Part shown: positions 63,717 through 64,000 of the stretch, in pieces
Numbering within the stretch: the stretch's first letter is position 1
How the letters are laid out: the number at the start of each line of letters is the position of its first letter
Assembly: GCF_003610805.1 (NCBI RefSeq)
Contig: NZ_RAPF01000001.1
Span: forward strand, 666,176 to 730,175
Origin: Altericroceibacterium spongiae
Lineage (GTDB): Bacteria > Pseudomonadota > Alphaproteobacteria > Sphingomonadales > Sphingomonadaceae
Length of the DNA: 64,000 nucleotides
Direction of reading: 5' to 3'
Notes under the pieces: generated by a model
The model's database searches: none
Told to the model about the DNA's origin: nothing
What the model saw: the letters and a program-made list of their open reading frames with translations, nothing else
Translations under genes and position numbers: made by a program

Positions 63717-64000
63717 GCTCAGGACCTATTAAATTGCTTGCGTGGGGTATGATTGGTTGATTCAATGGTAGTGTCGAGGAGGCGCTGCCGATGGATGTAC
63801 CGTTTTTGTTGAGCCGTGCGCAGATGCGCCGGATTGAGCCGTTTTTCCCGCTGTCGCATGGTATCCCGAGGGTCGATGATCGGCGGATCGTGTCGGGGAT
63901 CGTCTACGTCATCAAGCATGGGCTGATGTGGCGCGATGCGCCCAAGGGTTATGGTCCGCATAAGACGATCTACAACCGGTTCGTTCGCTGGAGCCGCCTT
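63717..64000 (+). mobile_element. IS5-family insertion sequence (left end; continues past the window)
   Basis: The element starts at or next to GGCTCAGGACCTATTAAATTG, directly after CTAG (63713-63716), a sequence that could be its target duplication. A transposase begins 75 bases in. The other end and terminal repeat lie outside the window, so exact boundaries and duplication cannot be verified. Confidence 0.8.
63791..64000 (+). CDS. IS5-family transposase (IS427-type orfA), N-terminus only
   Basis: The first 70 codons are seen: MDVPFLLSRAQMRRIEPFFP and LMWRDAPKGYGPHKTIYNRFVRWSRL are hallmarks of the helix-turn-helix N-terminal domain of IS5-family (IS427 group) transposases. Such elements often make the full enzyme from orfA and orfB by ribosomal frameshift; that cannot be seen here. 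The gene runs off the right edge. Confidence 0.9.
   Translation, partial: MDVPFLLSRAQMRRIEPFFPLSHGIPRVDDRRIVSGIVYVIKHGLMWRDAPKGYGPHKTIYNRFVRWSRL

Overview
The window reads as chromosomal DNA of an alphaproteobacterium, most likely a member of the Sphingomonadales. The signs are: a pyruvate dehydrogenase E1 beta subunit with an N-terminal lipoyl domain, split glycyl-tRNA synthetase genes (glyQ/glyS), pyruvate phosphate dikinase, a folate-type TrmFO, large TonB-dependent receptors, PEP-CTERM and tandem GumN/TraB proteins, and relatives of the sphingomonad lignin-ether enzymes LigF and LigD. This assignment is inferred from gene content; no rRNA or tRNA gene was recognised.

Bases 1-24,000 are mainly housekeeping: grpE (running off the left edge) and hrcA, rph-rdgB, a secreted CAP protein, hemW-xerC, a LigF-like glutathione transferase, a serine beta-lactamase-like hydrolase, parE, an LpoA-like lipoprotein, rsmI-yraN-gshB, a DedA protein, a NamZ-type (DUF1343) hydrolase paired with a DOMON-like protein, tyrS, a PilZ protein, an MFS-cysK-dienelactone hydrolase run, an acyl-CoA dehydrogenase, hisI and comF. 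Between hisI and comF lies an unassigned stretch that folds into a series of hairpins and ends in a strong intrinsic terminator; it is the best candidate here for an unrecognised RNA.

Bases 24,000-48,000 carry an NDUFAF5-like methyltransferase, ppdK, glyQ-glyS, two adjacent GumN/TraB lipoproteins, a divergent lrgAB/LysR locus, rplY-pth, a small PEP-CTERM protein, ychF, a periplasmic TPR-like protein, gyrA, a probable Fur-controlled siderophore receptor, a lysoplasmalogenase, trmFO, an EF-hand membrane protein and a short squalene/phytoene-synthase-fold protein resembling NDUFAF6.

Bases 48,000-64,000 hold pdhA-pdhB, ftsB and hppD, then a more accessory block: a LigD-like dehydrogenase behind a hairpin-rich leader, a secreted protein of unknown role, an MFS exporter, an unusual regulator with two MarR-type winged helices in one chain, a divergent spinster-like MFS carrier, a TauE/SafE-family permease, a second LigD-like dehydrogenase, and a TonB-dependent receptor cut short by an IS5-family element that runs off the right edge. 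Regulator, carriers and dehydrogenases suggest uptake and oxidation of small organic (perhaps aromatic) compounds, but no substrate can be read from the sequence.
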